Notes: generated from the letters alone by a model not told the origin. DNA of 64,000 nt from Leptospira vanthielii serovar Holland str. Waz Holland = ATCC 700522 (GCF_000332455.1 NZ_AOGY02000014.1:1-64000); one strand, 5' to 3'; counted from the stretch's first letter, positions 24,201 to 33,698 are shown. Program-made: numbers and translations.

Positions 24201-25199
24201 TTACATCGAAGAAAGAATTTCTTTTTTCTTCGCTTCAAATTCCTCTGCGTTGATGAGTCCTTGATCGAGTAATCCTTTTAATTTCGCAATTCTTGCTGCA
24301 GGATCATTGGCAGCAGGAGCCGCACCCCCTTGCCCGGCTCCGCCTTGGTTCATCATATTGCCCATCATTTGGCCCATATTCATTCCCATACCCATGCCCA
24401 TTCCGGCACCCATAGCACCGCCACCTTGGCCTTCGTTTTCGGCAGCCGCCTGTCCAATATCGAACATTTTCTTTTGTTGGTATTTATCACCGAGCATATC
24501 AATTTCAAACTTATCGGTAATGATTTTTTGGATTCGTTGGTAGTTCGGATCGTTTTGGTCAAAGTTCACCGAAGATACGTTAAACTCTGTTAAATCAATA
24601 CCATACTTTTCAAATTCTGGTGCGAGTTTAACCCGTCCAGCCGTGGAACTTTCATCTCTATACTTATTAATCTCAACTACAGAGGTGTTGTTGTTTAAGA
24701 TCACTTCAGAAATAAAATCTCCGATCCCACGTACGATGTTTGGTTTTAAAAATTCATCAATGGCTTCGTTTGTGGTACGATTTCCGCCCTTAACTACATT
24801 GATTAAAAAGGCTTTTGAATCTTTGATTCTAAATTTATAATCCCCAAAGGCACGGATGTTGAGAACAATTTTGTATTTGGGGTCTTCTAAAGGAATGGGG
24901 GTGTTTGTTCCCCATTTCATCGCAAAGATGGCTTTGTTTACATAATAAACCTCAGCCGTGAAGGGAGTTTTACCACCAAACGGAAGGTTGACGAGAGCCT
25001 CTAAAATAGGAATATTTCCCGTTTTTAAGGTATGGGTTCCTGGCCCAAACGTATCCAAAGCCTTTCCTTCTTTAAAAAAGATGGCTTCTTGGCTTTCATC
25101 GACTACCAGTTGTCCTGCGGTGCTGATTTCGTCAGAGGGATATTTCCAAACGATTTCACTGGGACTTCCTTCAAATTTAATTCTATCTATTAGTGCCAT
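24201..25199 (-). CDS. SPFH/Band-7-like protein with SHOCT tail (332 aa)
   Basis: The N-terminal 230 residues resemble the YdjI-like SPFH branch (VVDESQEAIFFKEGKALDTF, GPGTHTL, and a KYGIDLTEFNVSSVNFD strand). A Gly/Met-rich linker (about 265-300) follows, then a short SHOCT domain (RIAKLKGLLDQGLINAEEFE). SPFH proteins assemble into membrane-associated rings. No transmembrane helix is visible. AAGGAAAA lies upstream of the ATG. It is the last of three genes with a zinc-ribbon protein and an unknown protein. Confidence 0.85.
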   Translation of the reverse strand: MALIDRIKFEGSPSEIVWKYPSDEISTAGQLVVDESQEAIFFKEGKALDTFGPGTHTLKTGNIPILEALVNLPFGGKTPFTAEVYYVNKAIFAMKWGTNTPIPLEDPKYKIVLNIRAFGDYKFRIKDSKAFLINVVKGGNRTTNEAIDEFLKPNIVRGIGDFISEVILNNNTSVVEINKYRDESSTAGRVKLAPEFEKYGIDLTEFNVSSVNFDQNDPNYQRIQKIITDKFEIDMLGDKYQQKKMFDIGQAAAENEGQGGGAMGAGMGMGMGMNMGQMMGNMMNQGGAGQGGAAPAANDPAARIAKLKGLLDQGLINAEEFEAKKKEILSSM

Positions 25200-25219
25200 T
25201 CTACTTTTTCCTTATCCTA

Positions 25220-25747
25220 TTATTTTAAAAAAATTGAGTTTCTTGATTCGAACTGTGTTTCAAAATCCAAAAACAATTTGTTTATGGATTCGATTGCCGC
25301 TTCGGGATTGGTTGCAAAGGATGTGGGGAGTGTTTCTAGAATTTCTTTTTGTAAAGTTCCCACTTTCTCTAACATAGAAAAGTCATGGTTCAGTAGTTTT
25401 TCCATTTCTTCCCCTGTGGCTTTAACACCGGTTCCTAGTCCATTCAGTCCACAACCTGCCGAGTTCACTTTCATTATGATTCGATCCAAAAGTGTGGTGG
25501 CCGAATTGGTTTTTCCGATATTTTGGATTTGGGCTTTTTGTACAAAACCTTCCTCTAGTTTGCGAAAACTTTCTTTGAAAGAACTGAGAATTCCTCCGAG
25601 TTCTTTTCGGATGAGAAGGTCTGTTTTTTCATACTCTTGGTTGGCAAGTGCTTCTTCAAAGAGTTTGGTTTCTTTTAAGAACTTACGAATCGGATCTTGT
25701 TCGTTCTTAAATCGTTCTAATGTTGCTTTTAACCAAGTTTGGTCCAT
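25220..25747 (-). CDS. Hypothetical helical protein (175 aa)
   Basis: This acidic, largely helical protein has no signal peptide. It contains an NSAGCGLNGLGTGVKATG segment and a possible C-terminal coiled coil (LFLDFETQFESRN). The family is unknown. It sits between the zinc-ribbon gene (1 base away) and the SPFH gene (20 bases away), so all three are probably one transcript and may work as one complex at a membrane. Confidence 0.7.
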   Translation of the reverse strand: MDQTWLKATLERFKNEQDPIRKFLKETKLFEEALANQEYEKTDLLIRKELGGILSSFKESFRKLEEGFVQKAQIQNIGKTNSATTLLDRIIMKVNSAGCGLNGLGTGVKATGEEMEKLLNHDFSMLEKVGTLQKEILETLPTSFATNPEAAIESINKLFLDFETQFESRNSIFLK

Positions 25748-25748
25748 T

Positions 25749-26810
25749 TTATTCCTCTGTCGTAGCGTCTTCTAACGTTTGTATGGTGTCGCAAGTGATG
25801 TAATTAAAGATTACACTTTTTTCTGTTTGGTAGAGTGCTTTGGCTGGTAGTGATTTCCACTTGGACTGATCAAATTCACAATCATGTTTTTCCCCTTTGG
25901 TTTCTCCGCTGGATTCTATGAAATAAACCATATACTTTTCTGTTTTCGGTCCTAACTTTTCACAACCAATGGCCGTACTTGCACATTCGCGGATTTGGGG
26001 AGTGGGCCAATAAGGTTCTTGTGTGGTTCCAAATCCTTTAGCCACTGCGTTGCGGTCAAAGGCCCATTTATCAATCCGGTAACTGCAATGGTCATCATAG
26101 ACTGGTTCTTGTCTGTATTTGGTAGTGCAACTTTCACTTTCGGAAAAAGTTCCATCCCCACGATCCGAACGAACTGTATGGCAATCTTCTCCATCGGGAA
26201 TACTATTATAACTTCTGATTTGGCGACTTCTGGACACACTGTACGCACCCATAGGCATGGAGTCACACCATTCGGATTCGGAAACAGGTTTGAATTGGTC
26301 AATGGCGATGGTGCGAGACCATTCATGATGGGTGATTTGGAGTTCTACTTTTTCTGTCCATAAAACTCCAAGGCAAACAAATCCAATCCCACCAAAAACA
26401 ATGGAGCCAAGTAACCAAAGCACCCATTTAGGAGTTTTGGGATGGGGTTTGACAAATTCAGAATTGGCAAAGGCCAAATCTTCTTTTGCTTTTTGGACAG
26501 AATCTTCTGCGGTTCCCTCTTGGTCCGAACGAAGTTTTACATTTTGTGCACCATCGAGAGCACCACCGCAGTTTCCGCAGAAAGTGGCTTTGGCACCGTT
26601 GGCTGTTTGGCAAAAAGGACAAACCTTATCGACGCCGTAGTAAATATGATCCTGAACTGCGACCTTATCCGCATCATTGGGAAAGTACCTACGGGTGGGA
26701 TCTTGTGTGGCTCCACAATTGGGACAATGCCTATGAGTTTTACCGAGTAGTTTTTTAGAACCGCAGAATTCGCAGTCCCAGAGCATTTCATAGATTTTTT
26801 CTTCTGCCAT
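25749..26810 (-). CDS. Zinc-ribbon membrane protein (about 353 aa)
   Basis: ATG 26810 is preferred over a TTG three codons upstream. The N-terminus has two zinc ribbons: CEFCGSKKLLGKTHRHCPNC and CPFCQTANGAKATFCGNCGG. A membrane helix at about residues 128-150 (WVLWLLGSIVFGGIGFVCLG) is followed by a long extracytoplasmic domain containing many cysteines (for example EWCDSMP, DCHTVR, ESCTTKY, DDHCSY), probably disulphide-bonded. It starts the SPFH operon. The ribbon pairs suggest protein or nucleic-acid contacts in the cytoplasm; the function is unknown. Confidence 0.8.
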   Translation of the reverse strand: MAEEKIYEMLWDCEFCGSKKLLGKTHRHCPNCGATQDPTRRYFPNDADKVAVQDHIYYGVDKVCPFCQTANGAKATFCGNCGGALDGAQNVKLRSDQEGTAEDSVQKAKEDLAFANSEFVKPHPKTPKWVLWLLGSIVFGGIGFVCLGVLWTEKVELQITHHEWSRTIAIDQFKPVSESEWCDSMPMGAYSVSRSRQIRSYNSIPDGEDCHTVRSDRGDGTFSESESCTTKYRQEPVYDDHCSYRIDKWAFDRNAVAKGFGTTQEPYWPTPQIRECASTAIGCEKLGPKTEKYMVYFIESSGETKGEKHDCEFDQSKWKSLPAKALYQTEKSVIFNYITCDTIQTLEDATTEE

Positions 26811-26895
26811 CGCAACCAAGGTTTATCCGCAAAAAATTGACTTTTGCAAGAAAAATATTTTCAAATCCCAAAATCCAACCTAGAATCTTAAGAAT

Positions 26896-28734
26896 ATGAG
26901 ATTGGTACTAAATCTAATTCGCAGGTTCCGCTATTTGATTCTATCTTTCACCTTCGTGATTTTATCTTTTGGTTATGTTCACTCAAGGTCAAAACAGAAT
27001 ACGGTTCATCCTTTAGATAGTTTGTATTTGAAACTATCACCTAATACAGAAAAGGTGGATAGAAAAATTTCTCTCCGTCGTTTATCCCTCCATTTACGAG
27101 GTGTGATTCCCAGTGTGACCGAATGGAAGGAATTAGATGCACTTCCAAAAGATCAAAGTTTAGAATCTTTCGCAGTTAATTTTTTAAAACAACCTGAATT
27201 TGCCGAATATTGGGGAACTAAGTTTACTTCGATGTTACGAGACAAATCCAAAGGCCGTAAAATTCCTACAGGTGTTTTCTTTCAATATATTGCCGGTTCA
27301 CTTCATAAAAACAAACCTTATGATACACTCGTGCAGGAAATGTTGACTTCAAGTGGTTCTGTGAAGGAATCACCGGCCACGATGTTTTACATTCGAGATG
27401 GGGCCGATCCTTTACAAACAGCAGAGTATGTGGGAAGACTTTTTTATGCAAAGCGAGTCGCATGTGCTCGCTGCCATGACCATCCGTATATTTCTGATTT
27501 TACAAGAAGGGATTATTACGCACTTGCTGCATTCTTTAGCCAACAATTCTTTCGAGATGGAACTTGGGAAGCCGATCGGTATGGAAAATCTTTCAGTTAT
27601 GTGCCTCGGGAATTAGAAGTCCATCTTCCCATGGAAGACCAAAAAACCTTACAAGATAAAAATAATGAATGGAATCGGGACAATTGGAACAAATGGACCG
27701 ACGAACAAAGAAAAGACTACCAAAAAAAACATGAAGTCGCCTATTCCACATTATACTATGAACCAAAACTTGGACTTCGGTTTCCCCATACAGACGATGC
27801 ACCCGGTGGGGATTTGGTTCGGCCCAAATTTTTAGATGGGAAAGAAGCAAAACTAAAACCAGGGGACGACCGAAGGAAGGTCTTTGCCAATTGGCTCACA
27901 GACAAATCCAATGACCGGTTTCGTAAAGTCATCATCAATCGTGTTTGGACCGAACTTATGGGTTGGAGTTTTTTCACTCCTTTAGATGATTGGAACGAAG
28001 ATACGGTGGTAAAGGGAGAAGAGATCCTCAACCATTTGGATTCTTATTTTTTGGCAAACCAGCTCAAATTGAAAGAACTCATTTTGTATATCGTCACATC
28101 CAATGCCTACAATCGTTCTCTCACCAGTAGTACCGGCGACCAGGATCCCATTCGTTATTTTTCACCCAAACGATTGGACAGCGACCAACTTTTGAACTCA
28201 CTCATTCGTGTTTCTGACTTACAAAAGATTAGTAACATTCGTGAAAGAAATCTATCCTGGCTCACAAATCTTATGGGACAAAAACCATATGACTTAACCG
28301 GCACGGGATCTGTTCGTATTCCAACAGACAATCTAAAAGAATTCACAAACGCTGTGGAAGTGGAAAGGCCTGCACCTTATCATACGATGTTGTCTGTTTT
28401 TGGTTCTGGCCCAAGAGTTGATATCTCTGATGATGTCGAGGAACTGACCATCGAACAAATGTTAACACTTATGAATGGTCGAGTGGTTGGGAAGTTGGTT
28501 TGGGATTTTGGAAACAAAGACTCCCTAGTCAAACAAGAATTTGATCAGCTAAAATCCATGAATCAAGTCATTGATAATCTCTACTATAGGCTTCTTGGAC
28601 GCCTTCCTTCGAATGGGGAAAAGGAAAAACTAAAGACGTTAATGGCAAAACCAGATAACGTTTTTGACAAAGACCTTCTCCAAGATATCTTCTGGGCTCT
28701 ACTCAATAGCCAAGAATTCCAACACATCAACTAA
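26896..28734 (+). CDS. DUF1549/DUF1553 family exported protein (612 aa)
   Basis: The N-terminal helix is signal-like (ILSFTFVILSFGYVHSR). DUF1549 (about 50-250) contains SLRRLSLHLRGVIPSV and CARCHDHPY with its single CxxCH motif, conserved in the family. DUF1553 (about 330-600) contains RKVFANWLTDKSNDRFRKVI, NRVW and a C-terminal LLNSQEFQHIN. Such proteins are abundant in planctomycetes, usually next to a DUF1501 gene, as here (9 bases). The biochemical role is not known. Location is periplasm or outer membrane by signal. Confidence 0.9.
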   Translation: MRLVLNLIRRFRYLILSFTFVILSFGYVHSRSKQNTVHPLDSLYLKLSPNTEKVDRKISLRRLSLHLRGVIPSVTEWKELDALPKDQSLESFAVNFLKQPEFAEYWGTKFTSMLRDKSKGRKIPTGVFFQYIAGSLHKNKPYDTLVQEMLTSSGSVKESPATMFYIRDGADPLQTAEYVGRLFYAKRVACARCHDHPYISDFTRRDYYALAAFFSQQFFRDGTWEADRYGKSFSYVPRELEVHLPMEDQKTLQDKNNEWNRDNWNKWTDEQRKDYQKKHEVAYSTLYYEPKLGLRFPHTDDAPGGDLVRPKFLDGKEAKLKPGDDRRKVFANWLTDKSNDRFRKVIINRVWTELMGWSFFTPLDDWNEDTVVKGEEILNHLDSYFLANQLKLKELILYIVTSNAYNRSLTSSTGDQDPIRYFSPKRLDSDQLLNSLIRVSDLQKISNIRERNLSWLTNLMGQKPYDLTGTGSVRIPTDNLKEFTNAVEVERPAPYHTMLSVFGSGPRVDISDDVEELTIEQMLTLMNGRVVGKLVWDFGNKDSLVKQEFDQLKSMNQVIDNLYYRLLGRLPSNGEKEKLKTLMAKPDNVFDKDLLQDIFWALLNSQEFQHIN

Positions 28735-28743
28735 GGAATCAAA

Positions 28744-30033
28744 ATGCACCGTAAAGAATTTTTAAAAAAAGCAATGATGAGTCTAGGGATTAGTCCCTTT
28801 TTATTTTCCACAAATCCTTTTGGGAGTTTACGAGCTGCCGAAGAAGAAGAGGAATCGATAACCCTTCCTTCTAAGGTAAAGTCCGTCATCTTTATCGAAA
28901 TGATGGGAGGGATGAGTCACGTAGACACTCTCGATCCCAAACCCAATAGTGCTTTTGGTAAGGTGAGTTCCAGTATCTCCGGACTTTCTCTACTGGAACC
29001 ATTTTCCTTCACCGCCAAACAAATGCATACGATTGGAATCGTTAAATCCACTTGGAGTGAAGAAGGAGACCATGGATTTGCCCAGATGTTACTTGGAACC
29101 GGCTACCGAATGACAGAAGCTATGGGGTTTCCAGACATCCCCCATTTCGGTGCTGTCATTGCCTATGCCAAAAAATCCAAAATCAAATCATCGTATTTTC
29201 CAAGTTATGTGACAATTGGAGGTAGGGGTGGGAAAAATGGAAACTCTGGTTTTTTAGGAATCGATTATTCGGGTTACCATGTGGGCAATGTAGATGAACC
29301 CATCCAACACCTCAATCCATCTTATGGAAAATTCTCTGAAGATCGGATTCTTAGAAGAAAAGATTTGGTTTCCTTTATGAATGGAGAGTTTTCAAAAACC
29401 TATCCTACCACTGAATCCAAACATTGGAAAAATATGCTCGTGGCCGCAGAGGAATTTCGAAACTCCAAAAACATCGATAGTTTTCGGATCAGTTTGGAAG
29501 ATGAAAAAACGCGTGCTCGGTATGGAACCACTTGGCAAGGAAAAGCTATGTTACTTGCTAAACGACTCGCTGCCCAGGAAGTTCCCTTCATTCATATTTC
29601 CATCGGCGGCTTTGACACTCACACCGGCAACAAAGCACAAATAACAAAAATTATGAAAGAAACGGATATAGGCATTGCTTCTCTTTTAGAGGATCTAAAC
29701 AACACCGGTCTCATTAAACAGACGTTATTTGTTTTAACGAGTGAATTTGGTAGAACCCCCGATGTGGGTTCAAGGGATGGACGTGACCACCATCCAAAAG
29801 TTTGGTCTACCTTACTCGGGGGAGGTCCTTTTGCCAAAGGATATGTTTTGGGGGAAACAGATGAAACAGGATCCAAAGCCTTAAAACCAACAGAGGCCCT
29901 ACATGTAAGAGATTTGGTGGCCACCATTTACAAAGCAGCAGGGGTAGATCCAGACGGATCCCTTACCAATTCCTTTGGCCGCCCCTTTTTATTAACTACA
30001 AAGAAAGCCAAAGTGTATGAAGGATTGTTTTAG
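28744..30033 (+). CDS. DUF1501 family protein (429 aa)
   Basis: The N-terminus MHRKEFLKKAMMSLGISPFL is export-signal-like (resembling Tat signals, but with RK rather than RR). The sulfatase/alkaline-phosphatase-like fold is suggested by VIFIEMMGGMSHVDTLDPKP, DHGFAQMLLG, HISIGGFDTHTG and TSEFGRTPDVGSRDGRDHHP, which are DUF1501 positions with the His/Asp metal-binding pattern. Its partner is the DUF1549/DUF1553 protein upstream. No biochemical activity is established. AAGGA stands before the start. Confidence 0.9.
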   Translation: MHRKEFLKKAMMSLGISPFLFSTNPFGSLRAAEEEEESITLPSKVKSVIFIEMMGGMSHVDTLDPKPNSAFGKVSSSISGLSLLEPFSFTAKQMHTIGIVKSTWSEEGDHGFAQMLLGTGYRMTEAMGFPDIPHFGAVIAYAKKSKIKSSYFPSYVTIGGRGGKNGNSGFLGIDYSGYHVGNVDEPIQHLNPSYGKFSEDRILRRKDLVSFMNGEFSKTYPTTESKHWKNMLVAAEEFRNSKNIDSFRISLEDEKTRARYGTTWQGKAMLLAKRLAAQEVPFIHISIGGFDTHTGNKAQITKIMKETDIGIASLLEDLNNTGLIKQTLFVLTSEFGRTPDVGSRDGRDHHPKVWSTLLGGGPFAKGYVLGETDETGSKALKPTEALHVRDLVATIYKAAGVDPDGSLTNSFGRPFLLTTKKAKVYEGLF

Positions 30034-30104
30034 TTTTTTTGGTTTTGTCGATACCGACCGAAAGTGGAATTCCAAACTTTAGGGGCGAAAGGCAAAAGAA
30101 AATA

Positions 30105-30147
30105 GGGCCTACTTTTTGGGATTATTTACCCCACCTGGCCCATTTTT
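30105..30147 (+). terminator. Possible Rho-independent terminator after the DUF1501 gene
   Basis: GGGCC (30105-30109) pairs with GGCCC (30137-30141), inner TGGG/CCCA pairing extends the stem, and ATTTTT follows. The long loop makes it a moderate candidate. It lies 42 bases before the gmd start. Confidence 0.45.
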
Positions 30148-30189
30148 CCTTTTCTTACTAAAGAAACTTAAAATACTGATCCCTGATCT

Positions 30190-31206
30190 ATGAAAAAAGC
30201 ACTCATTACCGGAATCACAGGCCAAGACGGTTCCTATCTGGCAGAACTCCTCCTCCAAAAAGGGCACGAAGTCCACGGAATCGTTCGCAGAACGAGCCTT
30301 TTCAATCGCAATCGAATTGAACACCTTCATGGAAATCCAAATCTTCATCTCCACTACGGAGACATGACAGATTCCTCGAACTTAAACCGAATCTTAGAAA
30401 AAATCCAGCCATCTGAAATCTATAATTTGGCAGCTCAGTCTCATGTTCAGGTTTCTTTCGAAGTTCCTGAATACACTGCAGAAGTGGATGCTGTGGGAAC
30501 ATTACGGATTTTAGATGCGATCAAACAAACAGGGATCAATACACGGTTCTACCAAGCGTCTACTTCTGAACTTTACGGCCTCGTTCAGGAAGTTCCACAA
30601 ACAGAAAAAACACCATTCTACCCACGTTCGCCTTATGCAGTGGCTAAACTCTATGCTTATTGGGCTGTTGTGAATTATAGAGAAGCGTACAATTTGCACG
30701 CATCTAACGGAATTTTATTCAATCATGAATCTCCGAGACGTGGTGAGGCATTTGTTACTAGAAAAGTAACCATTGGAGTATCTGAAGTCAAAGCAGGAAA
30801 ACTTTCTCACATCACTATGGGAAATATCGATTCCAAACGGGACTGGGGATATGCTCCTGACTACGTAGAGATGATGTGGATGATGTTACAAAAAGACACT
30901 CCTGACGACTATGTAGTGGCAACCAATGAAACACATACTGTTCGTGAGTTCATTGAAGAAGCTTATAAAATTGCTGGGTACGAAGTAGTTTGGGAAGGTA
31001 AGGCTGACAAGGAAGTAGGTAAGGATAAAAAAACCGGCCAAGTTCTTGTAAAAATTGATCCTAAATACTACAGACCAACAGAAGTGGAGCTTTTAATCGG
31101 TAATCCAGAAAAGGCAAAACGCCAGTTAGGTTGGGAACCAAAGGTTAAATTTAAAGAGCTAGTAAAAATCATGATGGAAGCTGATTTAAAAACTCAAGGA
31201 TTTTAA
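30190..31206 (+). CDS. gmd: GDP-mannose 4,6-dehydratase (338 aa)
   Basis: Makes GDP-4-keto-6-deoxy-mannose, the precursor of GDP-fucose, GDP-rhamnose and related sugars. The NADP-binding [20 protein letters not shown] stands at the N-terminus; the catalytic set is STSELYG with [15 protein letters not shown] (YxxxK). [17 protein letters not shown] is diagnostic for Gmd, and a C-terminal [17 protein letters not shown] completes the match. No partner (fcl or rmd) is adjacent, so it probably serves O-antigen or other surface sugars encoded elsewhere. Confidence 0.97.
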   Translation: MKKALITGITGQDGSYLAELLLQKGHEVHGIVRRTSLFNRNRIEHLHGNPNLHLHYGDMTDSSNLNRILEKIQPSEIYNLAAQSHVQVSFEVPEYTAEVDAVGTLRILDAIKQTGINTRFYQASTSELYGLVQEVPQTEKTPFYPRSPYAVAKLYAYWAVVNYREAYNLHASNGILFNHESPRRGEAFVTRKVTIGVSEVKAGKLSHITMGNIDSKRDWGYAPDYVEMMWMMLQKDTPDDYVVATNETHTVREFIEEAYKIAGYEVVWEGKADKEVGKDKKTGQVLVKIDPKYYRPTEVELLIGNPEKAKRQLGWEPKVKFKELVKIMMEADLKTQGF

Positions 31207-31233
31207 CCAGTTCAAACATTAGTAAACTTATCC

Positions 31234-31338
31234 TTAAGTTCCGAGGGAGAGAGTCTCTGCTATTTTTGTCAAACCTTCAAAGTCGGTAATATAAACATTA
31301 CCGTCTGAAATGTTCCATTCACTCGTAAAGCACGAGCA
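31234..31338 (-). pseudogene. Possible decayed coding remnant
   Basis: On the minus strand a 34-codon frame without a start reads CSCFTSEWNISDGNVYITDF, then EGLTKIAETLSLGT and a stop. The composition looks like real protein, but a stop codon lies four codons before the first shown residue and no start exists. It could be the tail of an inactivated gene in the gap between gmd and the STAS gene. The family is unknown and this could be chance. Confidence 0.3.
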
Positions 31339-31415
31339 TTTTCGTCTCTATTTGTTATGAATTGTGTTTAAAGATTTATGATTTGTAATGAATCAAAAGA
31401 TTATGACCCAATGGT

Positions 31416-31444
31416 TTCCACTGCCATTAATAAAGGCAGTGGAA
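31416..31444. terminator. Hairpin between convergent genes
   Basis: TTCCACTGCC (31416-31425) and GGCAGTGGAA (31435-31444) form a perfect 10-bp stem with loop ATTAATAAA. TTTC follows on the plus strand. It lies between gmd and the STAS gene and probably terminates one or both. Confidence 0.55.
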
Positions 31445-31494
31445 TTTCAAATCAGTTTTAAAGTGGAAAGTATTAAAAATTAGTTTGGTTAGGT

Positions 31495-31800
31495 TTAGAG
31501 ACCAAAAAACTGATCCAACATCAATTTCTTCAAAGTTTCTTTTAGTTTTTCTTGGATGTTGACAATCTTCACTGTCATTTTCTTTTCATCTGCTTTGTTT
31601 TTGAAAGAAAGCAGGCGAGAGATCCCGAGGGAACTCACAATCACCACTTTTTCCAAATCCAAATAGATTTCTTGAACGTTCTTTTCTAGGATCTCCGCTA
31701 AAATTTCCCGTAACTCCGGCGCATTTCCGTCCAGAATCTGATCCATAAAGCGAACACGAATCGTGTTTCCCTTTTCTTCTACTAGTATCTTATCACTCAT
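31495..31800 (-). CDS. STAS-domain protein, anti-sigma-factor-antagonist type (101 aa)
   Basis: A single STAS domain: a beta strand opening (VEEKGNTIRVRFMDQILDGN), then YLDLEKVVIVSSLGISRLLS, where the Ser-Ser of VSSLG lies at the phosphorylation site of SpoIIAA-like antagonists. Its length matches stand-alone STAS proteins. It probably takes part in a partner-switching circuit with an anti-sigma kinase, none of which is in the window. It lies downstream of the cNMP-binding protein with a 48-base gap. Confidence 0.88.
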   Translation of the reverse strand: MSDKILVEEKGNTIRVRFMDQILDGNAPELREILAEILEKNVQEIYLDLEKVVIVSSLGISRLLSFKNKADEKKMTVKIVNIQEKLKETLKKLMLDQFFGL

Positions 31801-31848
31801 ATTTCTTTGGCCTCTAACATAAGTCAGGAGAGGAAAGTTTGCAAGAAG

Positions 31849-33060
31849 TTATTTCAGCTTCTTTAGCTTATTCTCCATGTTAGCCTTTTTATGATAGAAT
31901 TGGACGAGTTTTTCTAGCTCTGCCATGTCGGAACAAACAATTTTTCCCATATCCATACGAATAAATTTATTATTCTTCATGATATCGGAAATAATGAGTT
32001 CATCTTTTGGATCCGTAAGGCCCACCATTTTGAGAAGGTCTTTGGTTCCAATTTCAAAATTGTAAGCTTGTTTGGCAGCTACTTTGATTCTGTTCTTTTC
32101 TGCCAGAGTCATTAGGGTATCTACGATACGGCCTTGTGGATCTTTTAGAAGTAAGTTTGCTAATTGTTTGTAAGCAATCCAAATCCTTTCGGATAGTAAA
32201 GTGATGAGCCTTGTTGCCAATTGTGGTTGAGCTTTCACCATTCCTTCAAAGTTGGCTTTGTTGATGGCAAGTAGTTCCACATCTCCTGCGGCCACTGCTG
32301 AGGCAGAACGAGGTTTGTTATCAAGAATTGCCATCTCTCCAAAAATGTCTCCCGCTTGGAGAACTGCGAGCATCACTTCGTTTTGGTTTACGATTTTGGA
32401 AATCTTTACTTTTCCACTTTGTAAGATGAAAAGTTCCTTACCAGGTTCGTGTTCACAAAAGATCATCTCACTATCTTTGTAGTTTCGATTGAACTTTGTA
32501 TAATCGATCGCTGCCGCTTGAAACGGTTGGTTCATGGTTTGTAATCGCAACTTAGCCTGCGGTACAAACTGTCCATTGGGAAGATGTTTTAGATAACTTT
32601 GGTATGCGAAGGAGGCATGTGAAATATTTTGCTGTTGGAAATAGTATTCGCCAATTTTGAAGAGTTCGTTTGGATCTTCTTCGACTGCATTTCTAAAAGA
32701 TAATCGAGTGATTGTGGTATCAAATTGTCGTAACTTCATGGAGAAGAAACGAATGATATTCATCGCAACTGCTGTAGACTTTTGGATTAAGGTTCCAAAT
32801 TGGTCATAACTAACAGATATTAACGATACATTTGTAAGTGAAGTGGCGGATTCAATTTGAGGGTGTTGGCTCATGGCAGCCACTACGCCAAAGAAGTCAC
32901 CAGGTCCTAAAACTTGGTTGGGATCTTCTCCAACAACAGCAGTCTCACGAGTGACACGTACTTTACCCTCACGGATGATATAGAAATTGTTCGCATCCTT
33001 TTTCCCCTCTACAATAATGTAGGAGTTCGCCGGGAAAGTAACCATTTGAAAAAACGACAT
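31849..33060 (-). CDS. Double cyclic-nucleotide-binding protein, Crp-like (403 aa)
   Basis: Two cNMP-binding domains are visible: residues about 8-125 (NSYIIVEGKKDANNFYIIRE, then GKVRVT) and 200-300 (KDSEMIFCEHEPGKELFILQ, then SGKVKI, GDIFGEMAILDNKPRSASAV). The end (about 305-395) contains a degenerate Crp-type helix-turn-helix (TKDLLKMVGLTDPKDELIIS). It may be a cAMP-responsive regulator or a sensor that binds partners rather than DNA. It lies 48 bases upstream of the STAS gene and 78 bases after the TPR protein gene. Confidence 0.9.
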   Translation of the reverse strand: MSFFQMVTFPANSYIIVEGKKDANNFYIIREGKVRVTRETAVVGEDPNQVLGPGDFFGVVAAMSQHPQIESATSLTNVSLISVSYDQFGTLIQKSTAVAMNIIRFFSMKLRQFDTTITRLSFRNAVEEDPNELFKIGEYYFQQQNISHASFAYQSYLKHLPNGQFVPQAKLRLQTMNQPFQAAAIDYTKFNRNYKDSEMIFCEHEPGKELFILQSGKVKISKIVNQNEVMLAVLQAGDIFGEMAILDNKPRSASAVAAGDVELLAINKANFEGMVKAQPQLATRLITLLSERIWIAYKQLANLLLKDPQGRIVDTLMTLAEKNRIKVAAKQAYNFEIGTKDLLKMVGLTDPKDELIISDIMKNNKFIRMDMGKIVCSDMAELEKLVQFYHKKANMENKLKKLK

Positions 33061-33138
33061 TCTTAAATCTCTGAACCCTTTTTGCTCAACGTGCCTAGTT
33101 TATTATCGGAGATCCCTAGGGCAATATTTTCGTAAAAA

Positions 33139-33669
33139 TTACTTATTTTTACTCTCTCCCAGAATTTCCATCTGGGTCAGTTCTAATTCCGCTTCTTGTG
33201 CAATTTTGCTAGAATACGTATTTTTAATAATGTCCTGAAAAATCTGATAGGCTTTATCTTCCCGGCCCATACGGACATAAGCTTTGCCTGAAATTAAGTA
33301 CGATTCGAGACCTTCTTCTGTATTGGGAAATTCTTTATAAATTTTGAGTTCGTTTTCGGCAAGAGCTAAAATATCTCCTGTCATGCGGTAGTTGGAACTT
33401 AAAACCTTCCGAACTTCCCTTGTTTTGGGATGGCTTGGGTAGAGTAATAAAAAACTTTTACAGGATTCTACGGATTGGTAATGGTTTCGATCTTCCAAAA
33501 ACTCTTTTGCTTTTTGGTAAAGAATTTCCCCCTGTTTGGTGCGTTCATTGGCAAAAATTTGACTTACCGAACGGTCAGCGGTTAGGGGTAAAAATCCCGT
33601 AGAGAGTAGGATTCCTAGGGCGAAAAGGGCCCTTCTCCAAAATTGCCAATCTGTCGAATTCTGTCTCAT
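33139..33669 (-). CDS. TPR-like exported protein (176 aa)
   Basis: An upstream in-frame ATG at 33810 would overlap the VWA gene by 112 bases, and its extra residues are not protein-like; ATG 33669 gives a signal helix (WRRALFALGILLSTGFLPLT). The mature part contains two or three tetratricopeptide-like repeats (residues about 60-160), with AYQIFQDIIKNTYSSKIAQE at the end. TPRs mediate protein contacts, probably in the periplasm. It follows the VWA gene on the same strand. Confidence 0.8.
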   Translation of the reverse strand: MRQNSTDWQFWRRALFALGILLSTGFLPLTADRSVSQIFANERTKQGEILYQKAKEFLEDRNHYQSVESCKSFLLLYPSHPKTREVRKVLSSNYRMTGDILALAENELKIYKEFPNTEEGLESYLISGKAYVRMGREDKAYQIFQDIIKNTYSSKIAQEAELELTQMEILGESKNK

Positions 33670-33698
33670 TACTATCAGTTTCGGTCGAAACCAGGGTT

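Noticed and set aside
27460..27490. CxxCH in the DUF1549 protein as evidence for a c-type cytochrome
   Set aside because: Only one CxxCH is present and it is a conserved family feature; haem binding cannot be claimed.
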